Assembly: GCF_009835145.1 (NCBI RefSeq) | Contig: NZ_APKE01000001.1 | Coordinates: 105,156 to 169,155, forward strand | Source: Profundibacterium mesophilum KAUST100406-0324 | GTDB lineage: Bacteria; Pseudomonadota; Alphaproteobacteria; Rhodobacterales; Rhodobacteraceae | DNA: 64,000 bases | Reading direction: 5' to 3' | Shown: positions 53,667 to 62,340 of the stretch, one piece after another | Numbering within the stretch: position 1 is the stretch's first letter | Layout of the letters: the number at the start of each line of letters is the position of its first letter | Notes under the pieces: model-generated | The model's database searches: none | Told to the model about the DNA's origin: nothing | The model's input: only the letters and a program-made list of their open reading frames with translations | Translations under genes and position numbers: made by a program

Positions 53667-53695
53667 GCTATAGACCTCGCCGGCGGCCCGGTCAA
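53667..53695 (-). promoter_or_regulatory. Promoter of mrcA
   Basis: On the minus strand TTGACC (53695-53690), 17-bp spacer, TATAGC (53672-53667), 47 bp before the mrcA ATG. It suggests mrcA has its own start in addition to any read-through from amiC. Confidence 0.6.
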
Positions 53696-53759
53696 AACGC
53701 AAGGCGCGCAAACCCGGCCGATCGGCGCCCTTGCGGGCACAATCGCGCGAGCGCGGCAC

Positions 53760-55019
53760 TCAGCGGCGCAGCAACTCGCCCTCGCGCGCATCCTCCTCGC
53801 CCCAGGCGAGAAGCGCGTCCCGGATGCCGGCGGCGGCCCTGCCCCGCCATGCGGGTGATGTCAGCCGTTCCAGATCGCTCCGGCTCGACAGGAACCCCAG
53901 TTCGATCAGCGCCGATGGGATGTCGGGCGCCTTGAGCACCGAGAAGCCCGCGCGCAGACGGGGCCGCTTGTGCATATCCCCGGTCTGCGCCGCGATCCCG
54001 GCGACGAGCGCATCGGCAAGCCGGTCCGATCGCGGCTCCGTCTCGAGCCGGGCAAGGTCCATGAGCACGGTTGCGACCGCGTCGTCGTGATAGGTCAGGT
54101 CCACGCCCGACAGCAGATCGGCCCTGTCGTGACGCTCCGCCAGCCGCGCGGATGCCTCGTCCGTGGCCGCGGCGGACAGCGTGTAGACGCTCGCGCCGGA
54201 GGCATTGCCTTCCGCCAGCGCATCGGCATGCAGCGACAGGAACGCGTCCGCCTCGACCTTGCGCGCAAAGCTCACCCGCGCCTCGAGCGGCACGAAGACA
54301 TCCTCCTCGCGCGTCAGCGACACTTCCATCCCGGCCGCCCGCAGCACCTGCGCCAGCTCCAGCGCGAAGGTCAGCATCAGGTCCGCCTCGTCGAGCGCAT
54401 CGACCTCCGCGCCCGGATCGATGCCGCCATGACCGGGATCGAGGACCACCCTGAGCGGCCGCTCGCCGGTGCGCCGCGCGCGGGCCTTCGGCATTTCCAC
54501 CGCCCTGGGCCGCGACAGATCGCTCCCCGGCGGCGGGCCGGCGAGTTCGGCGAAGCGCCTGGCATCGGTCGGTGCGAGTTGAAGCTTCATGATCGCCCGG
54601 CCGGACGGGCCCGCGGCGGTCAGGCCGGCCGTCTCGACGATCATCGGCTCGGCGAGCGCGATCACCATGCGCGACCACCCTTCGGCGAAGGCGCCATACC
54701 GCAGGGCCGCGATTCGGTCGCTTGCCACCCGCTCCTCGAGAGCCGCGCCCGTGAAGTCGACCTCGTTGAAATCGAGGATCAGCCGGGGCGGCGCGTCGAG
54801 GGTGAAGACGCGCCATGGCACCGGTTGGCTCAGCGCCAGCGTGATCTGGAGCACCGCCCCGAAATCGACGATCTCCGATTGCGCGGCGACCGGGCGGGCA
54901 AGCGCCGTCAGCGGGACATCATCGCCGAAAGGCTGGGCGCCGGACGCGCCGGGTTGCCCCATCGCAAGCGCCAGACACAGCCCCGCGAGGGCCGCCATGT
55001 TGCATACCTTCATCTGCAT
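53760..55019 (-). CDS. amiC: N-acetylmuramoyl-L-alanine amidase
   Basis: Periplasmic zinc amidase that splits daughter-cell peptidoglycan. 419 residues: signal peptide (NMAALAGLCLALAMGQPGASGA); AMIN domain about 55-155 (FTLDAPPRLILDFNEVDF); Amidase_3 domain about 190-410 with zinc ligands in DPGHGGIDPGAE, DALDEADLML and LSLHADAL, and catalytic Glu in ALIELGFLSS. Start ATG 55019; ATG 55013 is equally possible. Located just upstream of mrcA. Confidence 0.93.
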   Translation of the reverse strand: MQMKVCNMAALAGLCLALAMGQPGASGAQPFGDDVPLTALARPVAAQSEIVDFGAVLQITLALSQPVPWRVFTLDAPPRLILDFNEVDFTGAALEERVASDRIAALRYGAFAEGWSRMVIALAEPMIVETAGLTAAGPSGRAIMKLQLAPTDARRFAELAGPPPGSDLSRPRAVEMPKARARRTGERPLRVVLDPGHGGIDPGAEVDALDEADLMLTFALELAQVLRAAGMEVSLTREEDVFVPLEARVSFARKVEADAFLSLHADALAEGNASGASVYTLSAAATDEASARLAERHDRADLLSGVDLTYHDDAVATVLMDLARLETEPRSDRLADALVAGIAAQTGDMHKRPRLRAGFSVLKAPDIPSALIELGFLSSRSDLERLTSPAWRGRAAAGIRDALLAWGEEDAREGELLRR

Positions 55020-55153
55020 CGCCTGAATACTGCTTGGGTTCTTGACGACCCGATAGGCGAAGGTTAGCGCAAGAATCCGCCGACCGGAACATCAAAGGCC
55101 GCCTCGGGGCTGCAAAAATCGCGCCCGGCCCATGCCCCGACCACCTGCCGGCC

Positions 55154-56293
55154 TCAGCGCGCCTTGTGCCAGCGGGTCAGCCGTTCGATCCCCTCGGTGA
55201 TGTCCCGCGTCGAACCGGCATAGGAAAACCTTATGTATTCATGCCCGCGTGCGGGATCGAAATCGAGGCCCGGCGTCACCGCGACGCCCGCCTCCCGAAG
55301 GATCTCGGCGCACAGATCGAGGCTGCTGTCGGTCATCTGCGAGACATCGGCATAGACGTAGAAGGCCCCGTCCGGCGGCGCGATCCGGGTGAAGCCGGCC
55401 TTCGGCAACCCCTCGAGGAGCAAGGCGCGGTTGCGCGTGTAGACCTCGAGGTTGCCGCGCAGCTCCTCGTCGCAGTCCATCGCCGCCAGCGCCGCGACCT
55501 GGGAGGCGTGGCTCGCGCAGATGAACATGTTCTGCGCCAGGCGCTCGAAGGTCCTGACGCGATCCTCTGGCACGACCATCCAGCCGATGCGCCATCCGGT
55601 CATCGAGAAATACTTCGAGAAACTGTTCACGACGACCACGTCGTCGGAGATCTCGAGCGCGCTGACCGCGCGGCGCTCGTAATCGATGCCGTGGTAGATC
55701 TCGTCCGAGACGACCGCCGCCCCCTGCGCATGGGCCGCCTCGACAAGGGCACGCAGCGCGTCGTGATCGAGCATCGTTCCCGCGGGATTGCCCGGCGAGG
55801 CAAGAATGAGCCCGGCCGCATCGGCCGGCAGATCCCCGGGCCGCGGCTGGAACCGCTCATCGAGGCGTGTCTCGATCCCGACCGCATCGAGGCTCAGCGC
55901 CTTGAGGATATGGCGGTAGGAGGGATATCCGGGCAGGCCCAGCGCCACCTTCTCACCCGCATCGAAAAGCGCCGTGAAGGCCAGCAGGAACCCCGCCGAG
56001 GCACCCGAAGTCACGACCACGCGCTCCGCCGGCAGGGTGATGCCGTACCAGTCGGCATAAAGGCGCGCGATCCGCGCCCGGAGCTCCGGCAGGCCCAGCG
56101 CCACGGTATAGCCCAGCGGGCCGTCCTCCAGCGCGGCGGCCACGGCGCGCCGCGCGCCCGCCGGCGCCCCCGTTCCGGGCTGCCCCACCTCCATGTGAAT
56201 GATCCGGCGCCCCTCGGCCTCGGCGCGCCGCGCCTGCTCCATCACATCCATGACGATAAACGGATCCACCTGTCCGCGTTGCGATTGTCTCAT
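55154..56293 (-). CDS. Aminotransferase, class I/II
   Basis: 379-residue PLP enzyme of fold type I. Motifs: VTSGASAGFLLAFTALFD, SPGNPAGTML, SDEIYHGIDYE, PLP lysine 227 in VNSFSKYFSMTGWRIGW, and the substrate-carboxylate arginine in EYIRFSYAGS. Similar to aspartate/aromatic aminotransferases; the amino donor cannot be fixed. Start ATG 56293 has GAGGAG upstream; the longer open frame runs through the 19-bp tandem repeat and is rejected. Confidence 0.87.
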   Translation of the reverse strand: MRQSQRGQVDPFIVMDVMEQARRAEAEGRRIIHMEVGQPGTGAPAGARRAVAAALEDGPLGYTVALGLPELRARIARLYADWYGITLPAERVVVTSGASAGFLLAFTALFDAGEKVALGLPGYPSYRHILKALSLDAVGIETRLDERFQPRPGDLPADAAGLILASPGNPAGTMLDHDALRALVEAAHAQGAAVVSDEIYHGIDYERRAVSALEISDDVVVVNSFSKYFSMTGWRIGWMVVPEDRVRTFERLAQNMFICASHASQVAALAAMDCDEELRGNLEVYTRNRALLLEGLPKAGFTRIAPPDGAFYVYADVSQMTDSSLDLCAEILREAGVAVTPGLDFDPARGHEYIRFSYAGSTRDITEGIERLTRWHKAR

Positions 56294-56307
56294 CGCGATC
56301 TCCTCGG

Positions 56308-56360
56308 CCATCCTGCGGCGCATGCGCCATCCTGCGGCGCATGCGCCATCCTGCGGCTCG
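56308..56360. repeat. 19-bp tandem repeat, about 2.8 copies
   Basis: Unit CCATCCTGCGGCGCATGCG occurs twice perfectly (56308-56326, 56327-56345) with a third copy diverging after 11 bp (56346-56360). It lies between the divergent aminotransferase and DsbA-like genes, beginning 15 bp before the aminotransferase start. Confidence 0.9.
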
Positions 56361-56460
56361 CAATGCCCGCCCGCGCGGCGCGGGTCAATCGCGGCGCCGC
56401 GATCACGATCGAGTGAAGGGACACTTGCCCCGCCGGCGATCTGTGCGAGTGTGCGCGCGT

Positions 56461-56476
56461 GCCGGAGCGCTCCGGC
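56461..56476. promoter_or_regulatory. 16-bp palindrome upstream of DsbA-like gene
   Basis: GCCGGAGC-GCTCCGGC, perfect, 26 bp before the ATG at 56502. Operator or mRNA hairpin; no regulator assigned. Confidence 0.3.
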
Positions 56477-56501
56477 GCCATGCAGCAAACAGGAGCCCTC
56501 C

Positions 56502-57257
56502 ATGCGTATTCCCTATAAAACCTTCGGCGCGCTCGCCCTGTCGAGCGCACTTGCGGCGCCGGCCATGGCCACCGACATCACGCAGATGAGCGATGTCGAG
56601 ACAGAAGCTTTCGGCGCCCAGGTGCGCAGCTACCTTCTGGAGAATCCCGAGGTTCTCATGGAAGCGATCGCCGTGCTCGAACAGCGCCAGGCGCAGCAGG
56701 CCGCAAGCTCCGACATCGACATGATCGAGCAGAACCGCGCGGCCCTTTTCGAGGACGAAAGCGCCTATGTCGGCGGCAATCCCGAGGGTGACGTGACGAT
56801 GGTCGAGTTTCTCGATTATCGCTGCGGCTATTGCCGGAAGGCGCATCCCGAGGTGGCCGAACTGGTGGAATCGGACGGCAACATCCGCATCATCGTCAAG
56901 GAGTTCCCGATCCTGGGCGAGGAATCGCTGCGCGGCTCGCAATTCGCGCTGGCCGTCCTGCGCATGGCCGGCGGTGATGCCTACAAGAGCGTGATGGACA
57001 AGCTGATGACGCAGCGCGAGGCCATCACCGAGGACAGCCTGCGCAGCCTTGCCAAGGAAGAAGGCCTCGACGCCGATGCCCTCATCGAGGAGATGTCATC
57101 GCCGCAGATCGCGCAGATCATCGAAGAGAACCGGGCCCTCGCCACGCGGATGCAGATCAACGGCACCCCGAGCTTCATCTTCGGCGACCAGATGGTGCGC
57201 GGCTACATCCCGCTCGATACCATGCAGCAGATCGTCGAGGAAGAACGCGAGAGCTGA
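56502..57257 (+). CDS. Periplasmic thioredoxin-fold DsbA-like protein
   Basis: 251 residues. Signal peptide (FGALALSSALAAPAMA), an N-terminal helical extension of about 60 residues (AIAVLEQRQAQQAASS), then a DsbA-family domain with active-site CGYC (Cys108 and Cys111) in FLDYRCGYCRKAHPE and the cis-proline loop NGTPSFIFG. This arrangement is that of the Com1/BdbD-like oxidoreductases common in alphaproteobacteria. Probably introduces or isomerises disulfides in exported proteins; several such Cys-containing proteins are in this window. Confidence 0.9.
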   Translation: MRIPYKTFGALALSSALAAPAMATDITQMSDVETEAFGAQVRSYLLENPEVLMEAIAVLEQRQAQQAASSDIDMIEQNRAALFEDESAYVGGNPEGDVTMVEFLDYRCGYCRKAHPEVAELVESDGNIRIIVKEFPILGEESLRGSQFALAVLRMAGGDAYKSVMDKLMTQREAITEDSLRSLAKEEGLDADALIEEMSSPQIAQIIEENRALATRMQINGTPSFIFGDQMVRGYIPLDTMQQIVEEERES

Positions 57258-57289
57258 CATCGCGGCGCCGGCAGCCGGGAGGGGCGCGC

Positions 57290-58201
57290 CTACCCCTTCC
57301 GGCCGAGATGCAGGTAGGTCTCGTCGTAGCGGCGCGACAGGTGCTCGCCCGCCAGGATCGGCGCGGGGGCGCCCGGCTCGGAGACATCGGTGTCGTAATC
57401 GGGATTGAAGAAGAGCGGCACCGAGATCCGCTCCTGCGCGTTGCCGATGACGCGGTGCGGTGTCGCCACGATCCGCCCGGCGGTCCACATCTCCAGCATT
57501 TCCCCGAAATTGACGATGAAAGTCCCCGGCGGCGCGCTCAGCGCGATCCAGCTTCCGTCCCGCCCCCGCACCTCGAGCCCGGCCTGCCCGTCCGTGGCAA
57601 GCAGCGTCAGGCAGCCGTAATCGGTATGGGGCGCGATGCCGAAATCGCGCGCCCCGGCCCAGTCCGGGCGCGCCGGGTAGTGGTTTCCCCGCAGCAAGGC
57701 CATGGGGCGCTCGAACCGGCCGTCGAACCGCGCCGGATCGGCGCCGACGGCGCCCGCCACTGCCGTGAGAAGCTCCCGGCAGACATCGAGTGCCTCGCCG
57801 TAGTAGCGCTCGAGGATGGACCGGAAGCCGGGCATGTCCCGCGGCCACAAGTTGGGCGCGTAATAGCGCGAGCCGCGCGCGGCGAGCGGATCGCCCGGCG
57901 GCAGTTCGAACCCCATGTCGAAGACCTGCTTGTAGTCGGGATTGGCGGCCGGATCGACCTGCTCCGAGCCGGGCGCGCCCCAGCCGCGATTGGTGCCCGT
58001 GCGCGCCATGTCGATATGGTTCTTCACCTCGGGCCCGCTGGCAAAGAAGTCGCGATAGGCCTCGATCACCGTGCGCACCTCGGCGGCGTCGATCGCGGTG
58101 CCGTGGACGGTCATGAAACCCGTTTGCATTGCGGCCTCGCGCAGGGCCGAGACTGTCTGCGGTGCGCCGAGACGCGCGGCGTCGATGCGTGGTATCGTCA
58201 T
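57290..58201 (-). CDS. 2-oxoglutarate/Fe(II)-dependent oxygenase
   Basis: 303-residue double-stranded beta-helix enzyme of the isopenicillin-N-synthase-like group. Fe ligands His192 and Asp194 (APHTDYGCLTLL) and His249 (ATPHRVIG); 2-oxoglutarate-binding Arg258 followed by Ser260 (ERIS). NFGEMLEMWTAGR is the usual stretch between. The N-terminal half (VKNHIDMARTGTNRGW) is typical. Substrate unknown. Start ATG 58201. Convergent with the DsbA-like gene. Confidence 0.87.
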   Translation of the reverse strand: MTIPRIDAARLGAPQTVSALREAAMQTGFMTVHGTAIDAAEVRTVIEAYRDFFASGPEVKNHIDMARTGTNRGWGAPGSEQVDPAANPDYKQVFDMGFELPPGDPLAARGSRYYAPNLWPRDMPGFRSILERYYGEALDVCRELLTAVAGAVGADPARFDGRFERPMALLRGNHYPARPDWAGARDFGIAPHTDYGCLTLLATDGQAGLEVRGRDGSWIALSAPPGTFIVNFGEMLEMWTAGRIVATPHRVIGNAQERISVPLFFNPDYDTDVSEPGAPAPILAGEHLSRRYDETYLHLGRKG

Positions 58202-58260
58202 GGGCTCTCTCCCCTGCCGGGCTGCGTGCATGCTTCTGCCCCTCTTTTTCACCCGGTGCA

Positions 58261-58288
58261 AACCCGTTAAGCCTCGCTGTAACGGGTT
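58261..58288 (+). promoter_or_regulatory. Palindrome in tpiA leader
   Basis: AACCCGTTA-N10-TAACGGGTT, perfect 9-bp inverted repeat, ending 18 bp before the tpiA ATG. It could be an operator for a dimeric regulator or a hairpin in the 5' UTR. Confidence 0.45.
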
Positions 58289-58306
58289 GGCAGAGGGAGT
58301 GATGTG

Positions 58307-59065
58307 ATGACAACCAGAGGCAAGCTGGCGGCGGGAAACTGGAAGATGAACGGCCAGGGGTCCGATCTGCAACAGATCGAGACGCTGCGCGCGGCGCTGG
58401 ACCGCGGGGAGCATGGGGAATGCGGCGTGCTGATCTGTCCTCCGGCAACCTTGCTGGAACGGATGGCACGGCTCGGCGGGGAGAACCTGGCGCTTGGCGG
58501 GCAGGATTGCCACGCCGCGCAATCCGGGGCGCACACGGGCGATATCTCGGCCCCGATGCTCGCCGATGCCGGGGCCTCGCATGTCATCGTCGGCCATTCG
58601 GAGCGCAGGGGCGATCATGATGAGCAGGATGCCGATATCCGCGCCAAGGCCGAGGCGGCCCATGGGGCGGGTCTGACGGCGATCGTGTGCATCGGCGAGA
58701 CGCTCGAGGAGCGCGAGGCGGGCCGGACGCTGGACACGCTCTGCGCCCAGCTTGCCGGATCGCTTCCCGACGGCGCGTCGGCCGCGAACACGGTGGTGGC
58801 CTATGAGCCCATCTGGGCGATCGGCACGGGCAAGGTGCCCCAGGGCGCGCAGATCGCGGAGGTGCATGACCGCCTCCGATCGGAGCTCGAGACGCGGTTC
58901 GGGGAGGACGGCGCCGGGATCAGGCTCCTTTATGGCGGCTCCGTGAAAGCGTCGAACGCCGCCGAGATCTTCGCGATCGACAATGTCGATGGTGCCCTCG
59001 TGGGCGGCGCGTCGCTCAAGGCCGACGATTTCCTCGGCATCATCGCGGCGCTCGCGAAGGCCTGA
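58307..59065 (+). CDS. tpiA: Triosephosphate isomerase
   Basis: Interconverts dihydroxyacetone phosphate and glyceraldehyde 3-phosphate. 252-residue TIM barrel: substrate Lys13 (AGNWKMN), electrophile His in VIVGHSERR, catalytic Glu in AYEPIWAIGTG, phosphate loop YGGSVKASNA. A GTG codon directly precedes ATG 58307, both in frame; the GAGGGAG site suits ATG 58307. The 3' end overlaps the convergent FAD monooxygenase by 26 bp. Confidence 0.96.
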   Translation: MTTRGKLAAGNWKMNGQGSDLQQIETLRAALDRGEHGECGVLICPPATLLERMARLGGENLALGGQDCHAAQSGAHTGDISAPMLADAGASHVIVGHSERRGDHDEQDADIRAKAEAAHGAGLTAIVCIGETLEEREAGRTLDTLCAQLAGSLPDGASAANTVVAYEPIWAIGTGKVPQGAQIAEVHDRLRSELETRFGEDGAGIRLLYGGSVKASNAAEIFAIDNVDGALVGGASLKADDFLGIIAALAKA

Positions 59066-60233
59066 TCGCGGCGCGCGTGACGTCATGGCCGTAGAGCCAG
59101 TCGAAACGCGCGAGCATCCCGCCCGGCAGAACCCGGTTGCCCATCCGCAACGCGAGATGGGCGCCGCGGCGCAAGAGCGGGTTGCGCAGATGATAATTAC
59201 GCGCATTTCCATCCGCGGCCTCGATCGCCCGTACCGTGCGGGCATAGCGCGCATCCTGATAGGCCGGCGGGCCGCGTTCAAAGCCCAGCTCGTCCAGCGC
59301 CGCGGCGAGGGTCCAGGCATCCTCGAGCGCCAGGTTGGCGCCCTGCGCGAGGAAGGGAAGGGTCGGATGCGCCGCATCGCCCAGAAGGGCCGCGCCGTCC
59401 CCGTGCCAACGACGCGCCACGCGGTGTCGGTGCAGCCCCCAGACATGCACATCGCGCACGTTCGAGACGAGGGCGCGCGGGGCCGGAGCGAAGCCGTCGA
59501 AAGCCGCGGCGAAGGCGGACGGGTCGCCCTCGTGCGACCAGCCCTCCTCCGCCCAGCTGCCGCGCTCCTCGACGCCCACGAGATTGATCGCCCCGCCGCG
59601 CAGCGGATAGGCTACGAGGTGCCGGCCCGGTCCCATCCAGACGCGCGCTCCCGGCAGGGATGCGGCCTCCCCCGCGCCCTTCGCGTCGATGAGCGCGCGC
59701 CAGGCCACCTGCCCGGTGAAGAAAGGCAGATCGGCGCCGTTCAGCGCCGTGCGCAGCCGGGAATGAAGCCCATCGGCACCGATGATGAAGGTCGTCTCGA
59801 GCGGATCGCCCGGCCCCTCGAGCCGCCAGCCGCCCGCGCTGCGACGCAGCCGGTCGATCCGCCAGCCAAGCACGATCTTCACGCCGCGCTCGGCCGCCAC
59901 GCGGGCGAGACCCGCGATGAGGGTGGCGCGATGGAAGAGATGATAGGGTTTCCCGGCGAGATCCATGCGCAGGATCGGACGGCCGCTTGGACCGTCGAGA
60001 AGCGTGACGGCCTGCGAACGCAGAGCCTGCGCCGCCAGGTGGCCGAGCCCGAGCGCCCGCAGCACGGCCCAGCCATTGGGGCTGACCTGGATGCCGGCGC
60101 CGATCTGCTCCAGTGCCGGCGCCTGTTCGATCACGGTGACCTTCGCGCCGCGATCGGCAAGGGCGATGGCAACCGCGAGGCCGCCGATCCCCGCGCCGAG
60201 TACCGTGAGGCCCTGTCCCGCGATCCCGTTCAT
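59040..60233 (-). CDS. FAD-dependent monooxygenase
   Basis: 397-residue flavoprotein of the salicylate/3-hydroxybenzoate hydroxylase family. FAD motif GAGIGGLAVAIAL at the N-terminus, the DG fingerprint (IIGADGLHSRLR), and the GD motif GDAAHPTLPFLAQGANLALEDA. No signal peptide. Substrate not inferable; the family covers aromatic hydroxylases and 6-hydroxynicotinate-type enzymes. Overlaps tpiA at its 3' end. Confidence 0.88.
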   Translation of the reverse strand: MNGIAGQGLTVLGAGIGGLAVAIALADRGAKVTVIEQAPALEQIGAGIQVSPNGWAVLRALGLGHLAAQALRSQAVTLLDGPSGRPILRMDLAGKPYHLFHRATLIAGLARVAAERGVKIVLGWRIDRLRRSAGGWRLEGPGDPLETTFIIGADGLHSRLRTALNGADLPFFTGQVAWRALIDAKGAGEAASLPGARVWMGPGRHLVAYPLRGGAINLVGVEERGSWAEEGWSHEGDPSAFAAAFDGFAPAPRALVSNVRDVHVWGLHRHRVARRWHGDGAALLGDAAHPTLPFLAQGANLALEDAWTLAAALDELGFERGPPAYQDARYARTVRAIEAADGNARNYHLRNPLLRRGAHLALRMGNRVLPGGMLARFDWLYGHDVTRAAIRPSRAPR

Positions 60234-60254
60234 TGCCGCTCTCTCGAAATGACA

Positions 60255-60278
60255 AGGAGCACCGCTTCCGGTGCCCCT
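60255..60278 (-). terminator. Candidate terminator downstream of dksA
   Basis: 10-bp stem with one mismatch (AGGAGCACCG with CGGTGCCCCT) and a 4-nt loop, 80 bp after the dksA stop on the minus strand. Confidence 0.35.
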
Positions 60279-60357
60279 CCCCTTGAAGTCCTGTCCCCTA
60301 CGGCGTCCATCAGCGTGACACGCGCCGCCCCCCGTCAGTCCGGGCCCTGACCGCGCC

Positions 60358-60780
60358 TCAGTCGTCGCGATGCACTTTCTCGCGGCGCTCGTGCTTCTCC
60401 TGCGCCTCGAGGCTCAGGGTGGCGATGGGACGTGCGTCGAGCCGCTTGAGTGAAATCGGCTCGCCGGTCATCTCGCAATAGCCGTATTCGCCCTCGTCGA
60501 TCCGGCGCAGCGCCGCGTCGATCTTGGCCACGAGCTTGCGCTGGCGGTCGCGGGTGCGCAATTCGAGCGCCCGGTCCGTCTCCTCGCTCGCCCGGTCCGC
60601 GACATCGGGAATGTTGCGGGTGCCGTCCTGAAGGCCCTCGATGGTGGTCTTGCTGTCATCGAGCAGGTCCGATTTCCACTCGGTCAACTTCCGGCGAAAA
60701 TACTTCAACTGCCGGTCATTCATGAAAGGCTCGTCTTCGGCCGGCCTGTAATCGTCGGTCAGAAACGTTTCGGCTTTCAT
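60358..60780 (-). CDS. dksA: RNA polymerase-binding protein DksA
   Basis: 140-residue partner of ppGpp that enters the RNA polymerase secondary channel. Coiled-coil region (LKYFRRKLTEWKSDLLDDSK to DRALELRTRDRQRKLVAKID) with the DRAS-type tip (DVADRASEETD), then the C-terminal motif YGYCEMTGEPISLKRLDARP and EAQEKHERREKVHRDD. Only one of the four zinc cysteines remains. Start ATG 60780 (MKAETFLTDD). Confidence 0.93.
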   Translation of the reverse strand: MKAETFLTDDYRPAEDEPFMNDRQLKYFRRKLTEWKSDLLDDSKTTIEGLQDGTRNIPDVADRASEETDRALELRTRDRQRKLVAKIDAALRRIDEGEYGYCEMTGEPISLKRLDARPIATLSLEAQEKHERREKVHRDD

Positions 60781-60817
60781 ATTGGTCCCCTCCATCCGCC
60801 TGGGCGAGGTGCCGGGC

Positions 60818-60841
60818 GGATACAATACTAATGGTATATCC
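60818..60841. promoter_or_regulatory. AT-rich inverted repeat between dksA and moxR genes
   Basis: GGATA-N14-TATCC with internal ATAC/GTAT half-sites, a rare AT-rich patch in this DNA; it also contains a TACAAT hexamer. It lies 38-61 bp before the dksA start on one side. Probably promoter or operator DNA. Confidence 0.35.
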
Positions 60842-60957
60842 CGTGGCGCGGAGATACTCCAAGGCCGTGCTCTTGTCACGCCCCATTCGCCCGGTTGATG
60901 GTGCTCCCGAAGGCACATATGCTCGCCTCAAGCTCGCAGCTCAGGATGTTGAAAACC

Positions 60958-61797
<840 letters not shown>

Positions 61798-61899
61798 GCG
61801 TCACGGGCATGGCCGCGCCGGCGGATGCCGTCTGCGCATCCCGGCGCGGCCGAGGCGCGCCGCCCGCAGGTTTCGGAAAACACACAAGGAAACCCGTCG

Positions 61900-62340
61900 A
61901 TGTCGTATCACGTCCGCCCGCTCGCACCAGACGATCACGACGACTGGGTGCGCCTTTTTACCGCCTATCTCGATTTCTACTCCACCCGCCTCGATCCCGA
62001 GCAGATCGAGCTGCAGTTCCGCCGCCGGCTCGAGGATAGCGAGGCCGAGTTCCGCTGCCTCGTGGCGATCGCCGACGACAAGGCGGTCGGGATCGCGCAT
62101 TACCTCTTTCACCGCCATGGCTGGCGCGAGGAGCAGGTATGCTACCTGCAGGATCTCTTCGTGACGCCGGAACACCGCGATCACGGTGTCGGGCAGACGC
62201 TGATCGGCGCCGTCTTCGCCGCCGCGGATGCCGCCGGGGCGCCGAAGGTCTTCTGGATGACCGAGAATTCCAACCGCCAGGCCCGCAAGCTCTACGATCG
62301 TATTGGCAAGCTCACCGCTTTCGTTAAGTATGAGCGCTGA
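61900..62340 (+). CDS. GNAT family N-acetyltransferase
   Basis: 146 residues. GCN5-type fold: YHVRPLAPDDHDDWVRLF, CLVAIADDKAVGIAHYLFH, the acetyl-CoA loop in PEHRDHGVGQTLIGAVF (Q/RxxGxG/A-like), and FWMTENSNRQARKLYDRIG. Preceded by AAGGA. Its TGA shares one base with the ATG of the next gene. Substrate unknown. Confidence 0.87.
   Translation: MSYHVRPLAPDDHDDWVRLFTAYLDFYSTRLDPEQIELQFRRRLEDSEAEFRCLVAIADDKAVGIAHYLFHRHGWREEQVCYLQDLFVTPEHRDHGVGQTLIGAVFAAADAAGAPKVFWMTENSNRQARKLYDRIGKLTAFVKYER

Noticed and set aside
56308..56360. CRISPR-like repeat
   Set aside because: Copies are directly adjacent with no spacers, and there are no cas genes.
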